Source: G963662905 sp965230045 (lineage in GTDB: Bacteria; Bacteroidota; Bacteroidia; Bacteroidales; WRLA01). Taken from it: DNA of 64,000 nt. The position numbers and the translations under genes were made by a program. Numbering within the stretch: position 1 is the stretch's first letter; every line of letters begins with the position of its first letter. Shown here one piece after another: positions 9,203 to 17,132 of the stretch. Below the pieces are notes generated by a model, which had not been told where the DNA came from, made no database searches, and saw only the letters and a program-made list of their open reading frames with translations. Location of the stretch: the NCBI GenBank assembly GCA_965230045.1, contig OZ245940.1:2790001-2854000 (forward strand), written 5' to 3'.

Positions 9203-9538
9203 GGTTCTACATGGAATTTCGTGGAAAGAAATTAGAATGCTATTTCAAACAGATTCCTCCAAAGTTTTCCTCATACTTCGGAAACTTTGTCGGAATGACG
9301 CATTTTTATGGAGTCAGGAGGCAAATGCGGCGAGGACACAATAGTATATTTTAAACGCGTCCTCGCCGCATTTGCCTTAAACACCTAATAAACAGCGTCA
9401 TTCCGACCGGAACAAAGCCAAACGAAGTGATTAAGGCTTTGTGAAGGGAGGAATCTGCTAGGGATCAATAGTTTATTAATAAATATCTGCATATTATTTT
9501 CAAACATTATTGTTACCCACGAAATTCCTAGTAAAACC
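9203..9538 (+). mobile_element. Mini-element M1 copy A (336 bp)
   Basis: Bounded by GGTTCTAC at 9203 and GTAAAACC ending at 9538. The flanking 8-mers GGAAAAAC (9195-9202) and GGAAAAGC (9539-9546) match at 7 of 8 positions and are read as a decayed target duplication. Inside are nested inverted repeats: CAGATTCCTCC with GGAGGAATCTG, GGAATGACG with CGTCATTCC, and a perfect 19-bp stem AGGCAAATGCGGCGAGGAC (9319-9337 with 9359-9377) around a 21-nt loop. No coding capacity. With flanking sequence it fills the 524-bp gap between the GH47 gene and the repair fusion. Confidence 0.85.
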
Positions 9539-9644
9539 GGAAAAGCAATCATTCCAGCGTATTTTTGCTTTTTCAAAAGTAAAAGAGCGTATAACAAAAA
9601 AAAAGCTGCCTCTTAACTCATGAAAAAGCGTTGTCCTAAGTTTA

Positions 9645-9652
9645 TATCTTTG
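9645..9652 (+). promoter_or_regulatory. Bacteroidota -7 box of the repair fusion gene
   Basis: TATCTTTG matches the TAnnTTTG -7 element. It ends only 4 bp before the ATG at 9657, so transcription would begin at or just before the start codon, implying a leaderless mRNA. No clear TTTG is present at the expected -33 position. Confidence 0.5.
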
Positions 9653-9656
9653 CTAC

Positions 9657-10811
9657 ATGAGTGCGAATCTAAGATACACCCGTTTCAAAATAAATGCGCT
9701 GGATTTCATTGTTAAAGCCGATGAAGGTGGAATAAGTGAGATCCTGATAAACAAAAGCTATGCAGTAATATACTTGTCGGATGAATGGCAGGAATCTGAT
9801 GAATATTTCGAAGAAGTAAAGCGGCAGCTTACTGAATACTTTGAAGGAAAGCGAACGCATTTTGATTTAAAACTGAATCCAAAAGGTACTGAGTATCAAA
9901 AAAAGATATGGAATGCGCTTTTGCAAATACCTTATGGCGAAACGCGTTCGTATAAAGAAGTAGCCGAAATGTGTGGAAATCCAAAAGCTCCACGCGCTGT
10001 AGGACTTGCAAATAACCGTAATCCAATTCCCATCATTATTCCTTGTCATCGCGTAATTGGCAGCGATAAAAGCCTTACAGGATATGCTATGGGCATGGAA
10101 ATGAAACAATATTTGATTCATTTTGAAAGAATAAACCTGATTTTCGGCAAGCTTAAAAAGCATTTTGGTGATATTTCGAAGCCGGCATGGGGCGGACAAA
10201 AATCATGGTGGCCATCGGAAAAACCTTTTGATATTATGCTTGGAGCCATTTTGGTGCAAAATACCAATTGGAATAATGTGGATCAAGCGCTTAAGGCATT
10301 GGGCGCAGAATGTAGTCCGCAAAAAATACTCGGACTATCCACAGAAGAACTGGCAGCATTGATCCGTCCGGCAGGTTTTCAAAATCAAAAAGCGGAGAAA
10401 CTCAAGGCTTTATGTTCCTGGATGGAGCAATATGAGTTTTCGATGGATGCGCTGGCAAACAAGACGTTGCCTGAGCTTCGGGAAGAATTGCTAAGCGTGC
10501 ATGGAGTGGGAAAGGAGACCGCTGATGCAATCCTGCTTTATGCCTTGCGTAAAACCTCTTTTGTGATTGATGCTTATGCGCGCAGAATCTTTGGCCGTGT
10601 TGGTATTGAGGTGCCCAAACATTATGAAGCCTTTAAGGCCATGATCGAAAGAGCGATTCCCACCGATGTTCCAACCTATGATGCATATCACGGCTTGATC
10701 GTGGAGCATGCAAAGGCATTTTGTCGCAAAAATCCGCTTTGTTCTGATTGTCCGCTGGAAACCATCTGCCAAAAATCAGGTGTAAGTGCGCAAATGAGCC
10801 TGGAATTTTGA
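9657..10811 (+). CDS. Fusion: O6-alkylguanine-DNA methyltransferase + MagIII-like HhH-GPD DNA glycosylase
   Basis: A 384-residue two-domain DNA repair protein. Residues 1 to about 155 are a methylated-DNA-protein cysteine methyltransferase: YGETRSYKEVA and the active site IIIPCHRVIG with acceptor Cys130. Residues about 160-384 are an endonuclease III-superfamily domain with helix-hairpin-helix HGVGKETADAILLYA (283-297), catalytic Asp305 (FVIDAYARRI) and a [4Fe-4S] cluster C-x5-C-x2-C-x5-C (Cys356, 362, 365, 371). The position occupied by the lyase lysine in endonuclease III (GVGRKTA) is Glu287 here. The GKE/GKES pattern is that of MagIII/MpgII 3-methyladenine glycosylases. The protein therefore probably combines direct reversal of O6-methylguanine with excision of N3-methyladenine. 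It is a monocistronic gene. Confidence 0.88.
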   Translation: MSANLRYTRFKINALDFIVKADEGGISEILINKSYAVIYLSDEWQESDEYFEEVKRQLTEYFEGKRTHFDLKLNPKGTEYQKKIWNALLQIPYGETRSYKEVAEMCGNPKAPRAVGLANNRNPIPIIIPCHRVIGSDKSLTGYAMGMEMKQYLIHFERINLIFGKLKKHFGDISKPAWGGQKSWWPSEKPFDIMLGAILVQNTNWNNVDQALKALGAECSPQKILGLSTEELAALIRPAGFQNQKAEKLKALCSWMEQYEFSMDALANKTLPELREELLSVHGVGKETADAILLYALRKTSFVIDAYARRIFGRVGIEVPKHYEAFKAMIERAIPTDVPTYDAYHGLIVEHAKAFCRKNPLCSDCPLETICQKSGVSAQMSLEF

Positions 10812-10816
10812 CAGGC

Positions 10817-10882
10817 ATTTTATAAGCTATGCAGAATGAAATTAGGGTTTTATTGCATTTTATCACTTATAGCTTATAAAAT
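10817..10882. terminator. Long-armed hairpin between convergent genes
   Basis: ATTTTATAAGCTAT (10817-10830) and its exact complement (10869-10882) form a 14-bp stem with a 38-nt loop, starting 5 bp after the stop of the repair fusion. It probably serves as a terminator for the two convergent genes, but there is no strong T-run and the loop is long. Confidence 0.4.
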
Positions 10883-10978
10883 TTGTATGATTATTCAGTA
10901 TGCGATTCGTAAATTTATCTCAAGAGAAATATTCAGATGAAGTTGCGCAAACTAAAAACACCCTTTATAAATCCAGGC

Positions 10979-12100
10979 TTAAAGGAGCTCATGAAGATTA
11001 TCTCTTGTAATTACAGTACATTCCTCTATTTTATATTTTTTTACAAAGGAAGGAGGGAGTTTTTTATTGATCTTTTTCGACCATTTGAATTCAAAAGCTT
11101 TCAGTTCTGTCCCATTCTGTTCCAGGAGATCAATTTTCGCTCCATCATAAGTACGCCAGAAAAACAATTTGCTGTTTAAGCCTTTGTTATGACTTTGTTT
11201 TAAACGTTCTGATACACAAAAGTTTTCCCAAATTGCCCCACTGTCTTTTCTGTTCTCTGGAAAACGAAAATCTTCGATAATAGCATTCAATATTCCATTG
11301 TCATAGAAGTAGTATTTTTTGCTTTTCTTAATTTCATTGCGCATATTGGAGCTAAAAGCATCCAAATGAAAGATTATGAAGCTTTGCTCAAGGATATCCA
11401 GGTACTGTTCGAGCGCATAGCGATTTATTCCGAGCATATTTGATAATTCGTTATTGGAAACCTGAGAACCAATCTGCAGTGCAAGTGCTTTCAGTAGTTT
11501 GCGCAGTAATAGTGAATTCTTTATCGAATGCAGGGCAAGAATATCTTTGAACAAATAATCTGAGCTCAAAGATCGCAAAAGCTTTTCCCGTTCTTCAGCT
11601 GGTCTTGAAACAATGCCCGGATAGAAGCCAAATATCAGTAGATGCTCCAGGTTATTGATTATCCATAGGTAATCATTTTGCTGTTGTAATTCAGTGAGAC
11701 TAAATGGAAACAGTTTGTATTTGATATTTCTGCCTGTTAATGGTTCGCCGGTTTGTTGTGCCAAATTAAAACTGCTCGATCCTGTAGCCAGGATTTTGTA
11801 TTCTGGCATCTCATCATAGATAATTTTAAGGATCTGGCCAATTTCTGGTATGCTCTGCGCTTCATCCAAAGCAATAATTTCATAAGAAGAAAATAGCATC
11901 TTAATTGCTGCTATATTTTTTGAGCTTAAAACTGATGAAACTGATGGAAGCTCACAGTTCAGCAATAGTGTGTTTTTTGTTTTGCCTTTTAGCATCTTGA
12001 TTAATGTAGTTTTACCTACTTGCCTGGCGCCAAACAAAATCACTATCTCCGGTTTTCCGAGCTCATTTATCAGTGATTTTTCTATTTCCCGTACAATCAT
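10979..12100 (-). CDS. AAA_14/DUF4143 ATPase (copy 1 of 3)
   Basis: A 373-residue ATPase. I start at the ATG at 12098-12100 (MIVREIEKSLINELG), since the extension to 12181 is low-complexity and lies over repeats. Walker A is FGARQVGKTT, Walker B is IIALDEAQSIPEIG, and sensor-1 is ILATGSSSF. A winged-helix-like middle (LSNMLGINRYALEQYLDILEQSFI) leads into the DUF4143 C-terminus with a PD-(D/E)xK-like pattern (YFYDNGIL; GAKIDLLEQNG; FEFKWSKK). Family members are common in Bacteroidota and archaea; their function is not established, and a role in stress or as selfish modules has been suggested. The promoter region is crowded with GCAAAT/GCAAAA motifs. It converges on the repair fusion. Confidence 0.85.
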   Translation of the reverse strand: MIVREIEKSLINELGKPEIVILFGARQVGKTTLIKMLKGKTKNTLLLNCELPSVSSVLSSKNIAAIKMLFSSYEIIALDEAQSIPEIGQILKIIYDEMPEYKILATGSSSFNLAQQTGEPLTGRNIKYKLFPFSLTELQQQNDYLWIINNLEHLLIFGFYPGIVSRPAEEREKLLRSLSSDYLFKDILALHSIKNSLLLRKLLKALALQIGSQVSNNELSNMLGINRYALEQYLDILEQSFIIFHLDAFSSNMRNEIKKSKKYYFYDNGILNAIIEDFRFPENRKDSGAIWENFCVSERLKQSHNKGLNSKLFFWRTYDGAKIDLLEQNGTELKAFEFKWSKKINKKLPPSFVKKYKIEECTVITRDNLHELL

Positions 12101-12114
12101 AAACTTTGGTTTTT

Positions 12115-12183
12115 GCAAATTTAAGCCAAATTTTGCAAATTTTTTAGCAAAATTCAGCCTGATTTTGAAAATCCTCAGCAAAA
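12115..12183 (-). promoter_or_regulatory. Promoter region with repeated GCAAAt/a motifs upstream of DUF4143 copy 1
   Basis: A minus-strand -7 box TAAATTTG lies at + coordinates 12116-12123, 15 bp from the ATG. Around it are four GCAAA motifs on the + strand, starting at 12115, 12135, 12147 and 12178, several extended to GCAAAATT or GCAAATTT. No -33 TTTG at 20-bp spacing was found. The repeats resemble operator sites, but this is inference. Confidence 0.35.
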
Positions 12184-12305
12184 TTAGGGGTTAATTGTTG
12201 TTTATTTATCTTTTGGTTGATTTGTATAAATGCCTTCAAAGCCGTTCCTCATATCCCAACGAAGCATCAAAATTTTCATCAAAATCTATCCAACCGCAGC
12301 CTGCC

Positions 12306-12526
12306 CCCTTAGCGCCTTTGCGCCTTTGCGAGAACAAAAATTGAGCGAAGCGAGAAAACCCCTTCGCGCCCTTAGCGTTCTTCGCGGATAAAAAAGAGTT
12401 GAGCAACTTGTAGTGCGATGTGCTGAGCCTGTCGAAGTAAGCGTAGCCGAACCAAGCGAAACAAAAACCTTAGCGCCTTTGCGAGAAAAAAAACTCCTGA
12501 GACAGTTCGCGTCTTTGCGGTAAAAT
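12306..12526. repeat. Degenerate TTAGCGCCTTTGCG repeat cluster
   Basis: Four related units follow one another: 12306-12332, 12359-12389, 12468-12486 and 12505-12526. They are variants of CCTTAGCGCCTTTGCGAGA and CTTCGCGTCTTTGCGGT. A short TGAGCCTGTCGAAG unit lies at 12423-12436. The last unit ends at the base before the stop codon of the receptor gene. Together they fill most of the 426-bp gap between DUF4143 copy 1 and the receptor. A minus-strand frame across the cluster reads arginine-rich low-complexity sequence and is not a gene. Confidence 0.65.
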
Positions 12527-14938
12527 TTACTTGGCAAATCCCTCCAGAAAATAATCCCTCTTTTTCTCTTTCTTCTCCTTTCCGGTAATATTATACACAA
12601 AGCTCAAAATGAAATACTGCGATTCATTTTTCCTGCGGTTGCTTTGGTGATACACATATCCACTTTCTGCAGTGCCCGTTAAATCAAGCCCGTACCGCCA
12701 TGTGTCAAAAACATCCGAAATCTTGAAAATCAGCTTGCCTTTGTCTTTCAGGATTTTTTTATTGATGGCAAAATCGGCATACCAGCGATCAATATAGGTG
12801 CCCATAACATCGGGCAGCTCGGAGCGGTAATAAAATGTGAATTGCATCCCCATTTTCCAGGGCAGTTTGAAACTATTGCTCACATTCCCGGTCCAGGCGG
12901 TGTGGGAGCGGTCGATCAAATTGGGACCATAAGCGCCTTTTAAATTCGTATGGAATATATTGGCATTGGCGCCCATTTGCCACCATTTTGTGGGGCGGAT
13001 GTTCAGCGAAAGCTCCGTGCCAAGCAATTGTGCATTGTTTAAGTTCATAAATGTGACCAGCAAAGCGCTGTCGTTCGAAGCAGATTTCACGCGGCTGATG
13101 GCCTGGTCAATATTGCGGTAATAAACCGAAACACTGCCCGAAACTGCTTCCGAAAAGAATTGCGCACCGGCTTCTGCGCTGTTGACATACTCCGGCTTCA
13201 GGTCGGGATTGCCGATGTGCATATTCAAAATGTCGGCATATTCGTTGGTGTAAGGATTGATCATTTTCAAAACCGGACGGTTGATGCGGCGGTTGAAACT
13301 CAAAAACAAGCGGAGATGTTCGCTTATTTTCCGTGAAATCTGTAGCGAAGGAAAGAAATCGAGATAGTCGTCTTTGGGTTTGTTGAGCAGTTCGTTGGTG
13401 GTATATTCGGCGCGCAGGCCAATACGCAGATCGAAGATTTTTAGCTTCCAGTTGATTTCGGCATAAGCAGCATGAATTTGCTGTACATAATGAAATGCAT
13501 TGTTCAGCGCTGTATCGCTCTGCCATTCCTGCCGCTTTGCATCATAGCTTTCCGAACTGAAATCATTGCGCAGATCGCGCTGGCTGTAGCGATAACCGCT
13601 TTCCAGCCTCAGGCTGTCGCCAAATGGATGCACATAATCCACCGATAGGTCACCGATTTTATTGAGCTGCTCCGAATTGGTATTTTGAAAAGCGCGCTTT
13701 GTGGGTGCAGATTTCGGATAGATTTCATGTGCCATTTTATGCGATTGGTCGAAATAATTATAATGTGCCGAAGCCCGCAGCTGCCGGCCTTTTCGCGCAA
13801 AGCGATAACGATAATCCAAAGCGCCGTCCAGAGAATAATTGTCCAGGTCAATGCCGATTTCTTTTATGGCGTCATAAGAGCAGTCACCGCTCTTTTCCAG
13901 TGTTTTATAATTGATGCTGCGGTCGGCTGTATTGAATTTTTTCGATCCGTTGACATCAAAAGCAATCTGTTGCCTTTTTCCGAGGGAATAATCAAATCCA
14001 CTGTTCAGCATCAGGTTGTTGAGGGTTTCGTCCTGGCGGTCGTATTGGTAATAATCGGGCGTTTCGACCGCGTCATTAATGCGCATATGTTCTTTGGTCT
14101 GAAAGCGCGTTTTGTGCGCATAGCCGCCATTTACATAAAAATTGCCTTTTTCCGTAAAGCCGCTGTAGCCCAGGTTGCCGCCAAAATTTTCCGGCAGGCC
14201 ACCATAAAGCGAAACACGGGTTTTTTGCCGGTTTTTGCTGCCCTTTTTCAGGATGATGTTGATAATGCCCGACATGCCATCGGCTTCGTATTTGGCCGAA
14301 GGATTATTGATGATTTCGATGCGTTCGATTTGTCCGGCTGGGATCTGATCCAGTGATTTCACCAGTTCGGAACGTTTTCCGTTGAGCAAAATCGTTACGC
14401 GCTGGCTGCCGCGATAACTGATGGCGCCGTTCACGTCAATATCCACCGATGGCAGGCTTTGCATTACATCTATGGCATTGCCACCGGTCAGGGTGCTGTT
14501 TTTTGCAATATTGACCGTGTTTTTTTCAATGCCCTGTTCCTGCACCTGGCGCTCGGCGGTAATTTCAACACCCGCCGCCTGAAAGCTTTTCCGGCCAAGT
14601 GGCACATTCACTGCCATCTTACGTGCACTCAGCTCAAATGCACTTTCGTGGCTGTTGTAGCCCATATACGATGCCTGAATACGGTAAGGCCCTTGCGGGA
14701 TGTCGCTCAGCTCATAAAAACCGTGGATGTCACTGATCGTGGCTCTGGCGAATGTCGTATCACGCAAGGAAGTGATGAGCACATTGGCAAAAGCCAGCCC
14801 TTCACCCGTACGGTCGTCCAGCACCCGGCCAGATATTTTTCCCGTGCCTGCTTCCACGGCAAATGCCATTTCCGGGCCGGCAAATATCATTAAAAGCAGC
14901 AGAGCTATTTGTAGCAATTTGAGTATCCTTCCATTCAT
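12527..14938 (-). CDS. TonB-dependent-receptor-type outer-membrane beta-barrel protein
   Basis: An 803-residue outer-membrane protein with a Sec signal peptide (1-27). Residues about 31-115 form a carboxypeptidase-regulatory-like domain (GKISGRVLDDRTGEGLAFANV). Residues about 130-230 form a plug (NAIDVMQSLPSVDIDVNGAI, YRGSQRVTILLNGKRSELV, IERIEIINNPSAKYEADGMSG). The rest is a barrel of the outer_membrane_beta-barrel type common in Bacteroidota. The protein ends with a basic tail (KEKKEKKRDYFLEGFAK) rather than a terminal aromatic residue. Cargo is unknown. It has no SusD partner, so it is not a classical Sus pair. The gene is monocistronic; the gap upstream carries an 80-bp M1 element. Confidence 0.88.
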   Translation of the reverse strand: MNGRILKLLQIALLLLMIFAGPEMAFAVEAGTGKISGRVLDDRTGEGLAFANVLITSLRDTTFARATISDIHGFYELSDIPQGPYRIQASYMGYNSHESAFELSARKMAVNVPLGRKSFQAAGVEITAERQVQEQGIEKNTVNIAKNSTLTGGNAIDVMQSLPSVDIDVNGAISYRGSQRVTILLNGKRSELVKSLDQIPAGQIERIEIINNPSAKYEADGMSGIINIILKKGSKNRQKTRVSLYGGLPENFGGNLGYSGFTEKGNFYVNGGYAHKTRFQTKEHMRINDAVETPDYYQYDRQDETLNNLMLNSGFDYSLGKRQQIAFDVNGSKKFNTADRSINYKTLEKSGDCSYDAIKEIGIDLDNYSLDGALDYRYRFARKGRQLRASAHYNYFDQSHKMAHEIYPKSAPTKRAFQNTNSEQLNKIGDLSVDYVHPFGDSLRLESGYRYSQRDLRNDFSSESYDAKRQEWQSDTALNNAFHYVQQIHAAYAEINWKLKIFDLRIGLRAEYTTNELLNKPKDDYLDFFPSLQISRKISEHLRLFLSFNRRINRPVLKMINPYTNEYADILNMHIGNPDLKPEYVNSAEAGAQFFSEAVSGSVSVYYRNIDQAISRVKSASNDSALLVTFMNLNNAQLLGTELSLNIRPTKWWQMGANANIFHTNLKGAYGPNLIDRSHTAWTGNVSNSFKLPWKMGMQFTFYYRSELPDVMGTYIDRWYADFAINKKILKDKGKLIFKISDVFDTWRYGLDLTGTAESGYVYHQSNRRKNESQYFILSFVYNITGKEKKEKKRDYFLEGFAK

Positions 14939-15077
14939 TCTGCAATCTTAGGGAATTTTGAGGGAATGGGGGAGGATTTTGTAAGCACCAATCCAAATAT
15001 CGTTTGCGATAAAACAATTGAATTTTTGAAAAACTGAAATATTTTGGTTTTACCATGCGCATTGGGTTAGGATTTTT

Positions 15078-15157
15078 GGTTCTACTTGGAATTTTGTGGG
15101 TAACAATAATGTTTGAAATAAAGTAATTTTTCGTTCCACGAAATTCCGTGTAGAACC
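15078..15157 (-). mobile_element. Mini-element M1, empty 80-bp core copy
   Basis: GGTTCTAC at 15078 and GTAGAACC ending at 15157 enclose only the two M1 ends joined through a single TTTCAAAC (read on the minus strand). This equals the outer arms of full copies with everything between their two TTTCAAAC sequences removed. It is in reverse orientation like copy E. No target duplication can be seen. It lies in the 313-bp gap upstream of the receptor gene, which otherwise shows no gene. Confidence 0.8.
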
Positions 15158-15251
15158 ATAAAGGAAAGGTAATCTTGAAATTGCACAAATCGTATTAGAG
15201 ACGAAATGTCGGATTGAAATTTTTTCAAAGAAGATAAGCTGCAATGGCGAA

Positions 15252-16349
15252 TCAATCTGCCCGTTTGCTCAACAGGTTCTGCACCGGACGAAATTCCCTT
15301 CGGATTACCGTCCAGCGGTCGGGGAAACGTTCCATTAGGCTGATGATGCGTGTGCCGTGTTTTTTGAGTGCGTCGGTAATGGCGGGAGCGGAGATAGGAG
15401 TGGAGCAAGCTTTGCCCACATTGCCACCCGTTAAGCGGTTTTGTTCCTGTTTCACTTTTTGGGCAGCATCTTCCAGTTTTTCGAGCAATTGATAAGAACG
15501 GATATAGCGGCTTTCCACAATTTCTTCCTGTACCGGACGATCTGTATTTTCAGTTTGCGGCAGGATCAGGCTCCATTCGGGTAAAATGCCATCACGGCCT
15601 TCTTCCAAAAATTCAACGGTTTCAATGGCTTGTTTGAGCACTTGCCGCATCTCCGAAAGCTTTAGCCCGGCATTTAGTATTTTTTGTATCCCTTCACCGG
15701 TAAGCTTAAATTTCTGCGGACTGCTCAGGTTTTCAAGGATTTCCCGAATGTAGCTTTTATGCTGCTCCCGAAAAAAATCTTCAGAAGAATCCGTTTGGCG
15801 AATGTTGGCAATAACTTTTCGGGCTGTGGATTTAAGCTTTTTGTTTTCTGTTTCAAAAATCCTGCAAAGGCTGAGCATTGCCTTAATTTGATGATAGGCA
15901 ATAGGGGCGAGCCAGGCTTTTACGCGCGTGTCGATTTCGTCATATTTAAATGTCATGCGGATGCCCTGCGGGTCGAAATGCAGGAAAATCAAATCCTGCC
16001 GGCCATCGGAAGGGCTTTTAAAACGGAGCAGCAGCACGAGCATCTGGCTTTCCGTAAACAGGGAAATATCATGCGCCGCCGGACCATTATCTTCCTTAAA
16101 AGGCAATCCGGCTTCCTGGTGCCATTCATAATTGGCTTTTTCGGACCGTAAATTCTGTAAGATTTTCCGAACGGACGAAATATCGATGGCTTCCGTAATT
16201 TTTTCGCCGGCTTCCTGTACATAGGCTTCAATGCGGTCGGTGTATTGATGATGGAAGACGATAACGGATTTACGCAGATAGGGGTAAGCCTCCGGAAGTT
16301 TATCCAGCAAAGTCAGAAAAGGATGTCTGTTTAAATCCGTTTGAGCCAT
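15252..16349 (-). CDS. Unrecognised 365-residue protein
   Basis: A soluble-looking protein with no signal peptide or membrane segment. It is mostly predicted helical and rich in charged residues, with a coiled-coil-like stretch near residues 285-310 (QLLEKLEDAAQKVKQEQNRL). The C-terminal 45 residues (AITDALKKHGTRI ... PDRWTVIRREFRPVQNLL) look like a compact helical, basic module that could bind nucleic acid, although no classical helix-turn-helix is evident. It is transcribed away from a small protein gene across a region full of TTAAGC motifs. A regulator acting on that region is a plausible but unproven reading. I do not recognise the family. Confidence 0.7.
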   Translation of the reverse strand: MAQTDLNRHPFLTLLDKLPEAYPYLRKSVIVFHHQYTDRIEAYVQEAGEKITEAIDISSVRKILQNLRSEKANYEWHQEAGLPFKEDNGPAAHDISLFTESQMLVLLLRFKSPSDGRQDLIFLHFDPQGIRMTFKYDEIDTRVKAWLAPIAYHQIKAMLSLCRIFETENKKLKSTARKVIANIRQTDSSEDFFREQHKSYIREILENLSSPQKFKLTGEGIQKILNAGLKLSEMRQVLKQAIETVEFLEEGRDGILPEWSLILPQTENTDRPVQEEIVESRYIRSYQLLEKLEDAAQKVKQEQNRLTGGNVGKACSTPISAPAITDALKKHGTRIISLMERFPDRWTVIRREFRPVQNLLSKRAD

Positions 16350-16452
16350 CTTTAATTCAAAACTTATTATTTTGTGCGCAATCGTAATTTGTAGAAGCCT
16401 AAGAATAAAGGCGCTGCGTTTTCTTTATATCAGCAGTATTGATCCTGCTAAA

Positions 16453-16658
16453 TTAAGCACTTAAAACAAATTAAGCAAGACTTTATTGAAATTAAACAAA
16501 CTTAATTTTATTAAGTGCTTGTTAAGTCGCTTAATTAATTGGATTATCACTTAATTATTGTTTTAAATTGCTTAAAATGATTGACTTTAGCTTGTTTGAA
16601 CATTTATTTTTGCAATATCAGAATTTGAGCTATATAACATTATTAAGAATAATTAAGC
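16453..16658. promoter_or_regulatory. Cluster of TTAAGC/GCTTAA motifs between divergent genes
   Basis: Five exact TTAAGC/GCTTAA hexamers start at 16453, 16471, 16529, 16570 and 16653. Further TTAAG/CTTAA cores lie at 16501, 16511, 16522, 16550 and 16643. The density is well above expectation even for AT-rich DNA, and the cluster covers almost exactly the divergent intergenic region. It is best read as an array of protein-binding sites; an origin-like iteron array is an alternative. Confidence 0.6.
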
Positions 16659-16666
16659 AAACCATT

Positions 16667-16942
16667 ATGAATATCATACAGCAAATCAGGGAAAACAGGG
16701 AGCGTTATTATGATCAGCTTTATAGCGAATATGTAAAAGCCAATGATTCAGGCAATGAAGCAGTTTTTGAAGAGAAAAGCAGCGAGCGTGCTGCCCAAGG
16801 TGCCCCGCAGCAGCTATCCCGAAAGGAGGCTGTCCGCGAAACAACTGTTTTTAACAGCATACGGGATGCCATCAACGATTTTTTTAATACGGAAGAAAAT
16901 CCGGAATTTGAGCTTGAAGCCGATCGCCGCATTGTGGGGTAG
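16667..16942 (+). CDS. Small acidic helical protein, unrecognised
   Basis: A 91-residue protein starting at MNIIQQIRENRERYYDQLY (ATG 16667). An in-frame ATG at 16568 exists, but its extra residues are hydrophobic, atypical and lie inside the motif cluster. The product is highly charged and helical (FEEKSSERAAQ; FNTEENPEFELEADRRI), with no cysteines, signal or membrane segment. It begins 9 bp after the last TTAAGC motif, so its expression is probably governed by that cluster. Function unknown. Confidence 0.55.
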   Translation: MNIIQQIRENRERYYDQLYSEYVKANDSGNEAVFEEKSSERAAQGAPQQLSRKEAVRETTVFNSIRDAINDFFNTEENPEFELEADRRIVG

Positions 16943-17132
16943 GCATTCCTCTTGTAGCCCTTGATCCGGTATTTTTATGATGCGATAAAGCCTGATGATT
17001 CAGTCAATTGGATTTCATTTGTTTTTCTGTCCGGCGATTTCATTAAAAATCCTTAAACTTGCAAAACAAAACGTATCGCGCGCTATGCCCCAATGCAGGA
17101 GCATATCCCGCATGAAATCTGAACCCTGACTT

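Noticed and set aside
9203..9538. CRISPR array
   Set aside because: The repeats are dispersed, palindromic and without spacer structure; no cas gene is present in the window.
12286..12600. 104-codon minus-strand frame rich in Arg, Lys and Gly
   Set aside because: It reads through the GCG-rich repeats (RKGAK...) and overlaps the receptor gene end.
13685..14356. 223-codon + strand frame within the receptor gene
   Set aside because: Antisense shadow of a well-supported outer-membrane receptor; no family resemblance.
16453..16658. Chromosomal replication origin
   Set aside because: No DnaA boxes (TTATCCACA) and no dnaA, dnaN or parA/B nearby; the TTAAGC array fits a regulatory region better.
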